Of a stretch of DNA of 41,911 nt, positions 41,869 through 41,911 are shown piece by piece. Position numbers and translations under genes: made by a program. Below the pieces are notes generated by a model, which was not told the DNA's origin, did no database searches, and saw only the letters and a list, made by a program, of their open reading frames with translations. The stretch lies in contig CALVRC010000013.1 of NCBI GenBank assembly GCA_944358445.1, positions 1 through 41,911 of the forward strand. Reading direction: 5' to 3'. Source of the stretch: an uncultured Bacilli bacterium (GTDB lineage: Bacteria > Bacillota_I > Bacilli_A > RF39 > UBA660). How positions within the stretch are numbered: the first letter of the stretch is position 1; each line of letters begins with the position of its first letter.

Positions 41869-41911
41869 CTAATTTTGTTCTTTTAAACTATTCTCAAAAT
41901 CAATTATCCAC
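41869..41911 (-). other. Possible C-terminal end of a further gene, cut by the window edge
   Basis: A minus-strand frame enters from the right edge and ends at TAG (41871-41869) after 13 codons (WIIDFENSLKEQN). This is too short to assert coding, but it may be the end of a gene preceding tet(44), or part of its leader. Confidence 0.2.

Larger units (their letters stand above)
17002..41911. mobile_element. Integrative and conjugative element carrying tet(44)-like resistance (left part)
   Basis: The element starts at the tRNA-Arg fragment and carries integrase and excisionase at its left end. It also has VirD4, VirB4, VirB6-like, VirB3-like and VirB2-like secretion components, an M23 cell-wall hydrolase, relaxase, oriT-like repeats, primase, SSB, an ABC/peptide cassette and a tetracycline resistance gene. 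All genes are on the minus strand, in contrast to the mixed strands of the chromosome to the left. No second copy of the tRNA 3' sequence occurs before the window edge, so at least the right junction is missing. The overall gene set is that of Gram-positive type IV secretion ICEs with a MobL/MobP-type relaxase. Confidence 0.92.

Overview
The window is AT-rich Bacillota DNA using the standard bacterial code: TGA ends several genes of normal family length. The gene content (RNase III, YebC, FemAB-type peptidoglycan transferase, three-zinc-ribbon topoisomerase I) and the very low GC suggest a walled, gut-type member of Bacilli or a related low-GC lineage. That placement is inference; no rRNA or other phylogenetic marker is present.

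Bases 1-17001 are chromosome. In order they hold a membrane coiled-coil protein; rnc-yebC; an exported surface protein whose 3' end looks like the variable region of a diversity-generating retroelement (DGR) and whose promoter spacer contains a G tract; a FemAB transferase; a 53-residue DUF1540 protein; a three-gene operon related to 2-hydroxyacyl-CoA dehydratases and their ATP-driven activator; two paralogous HTH-metallophosphoesterases; a hairpin-rich intergenic region bounded by direct repeats; topA plus a small gene; a membrane-anchored arylsulfotransferase-like protein; a decayed TnpB element with a probable omega-RNA end; and a histidine phosphatase. Several genes end inside their own terminator hairpins.

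From 17002 to the right edge the window lies inside an integrative and conjugative element (ICE). Its left end is a 3' fragment of tRNA-Arg(UCU), 46 nt on the minus strand, that serves as the attachment site. The intact tRNA and the right end of the element should lie beyond base 41911. All genes of the element run on the minus strand. Transcription order from right to left: tet(44)-like ribosomal protection protein; SSB; an unknown gene; VirB2-like, VirB6/TrbL-like, PrgI/VirB3-like and VirB4 secretion genes; M23 peptidase; unknown genes with an XRE regulator; CHC2/Toprim primase; oriT-like nested inverted repeats; two small relaxosome-type proteins; MobL/MobP-type relaxase. Next comes a cargo cassette of a secreted 148-residue protein, three membrane proteins and an ABC ATPase. 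Small accessory genes (including a DpnD/PcfM-like protein and a 39-residue membrane peptide), the VirD4 coupling protein, an excisionase and a tyrosine integrase complete the element.

Most noteworthy: (1) the adenine-depleted, NNY-rich segment at 3867-4011, which fits DGR mutagenesis although no reverse transcriptase or template repeat is visible here; (2) three ICE genes, including virB4, whose reading frames run upstream of the first ATG to a Shine-Dalgarno sequence followed by ATA rather than ATG/GTG/TTG; (3) the uncharacterised secreted-protein/ABC cassette; (4) a clear oriT candidate. Family assignments were made by reading motifs, without database searches.
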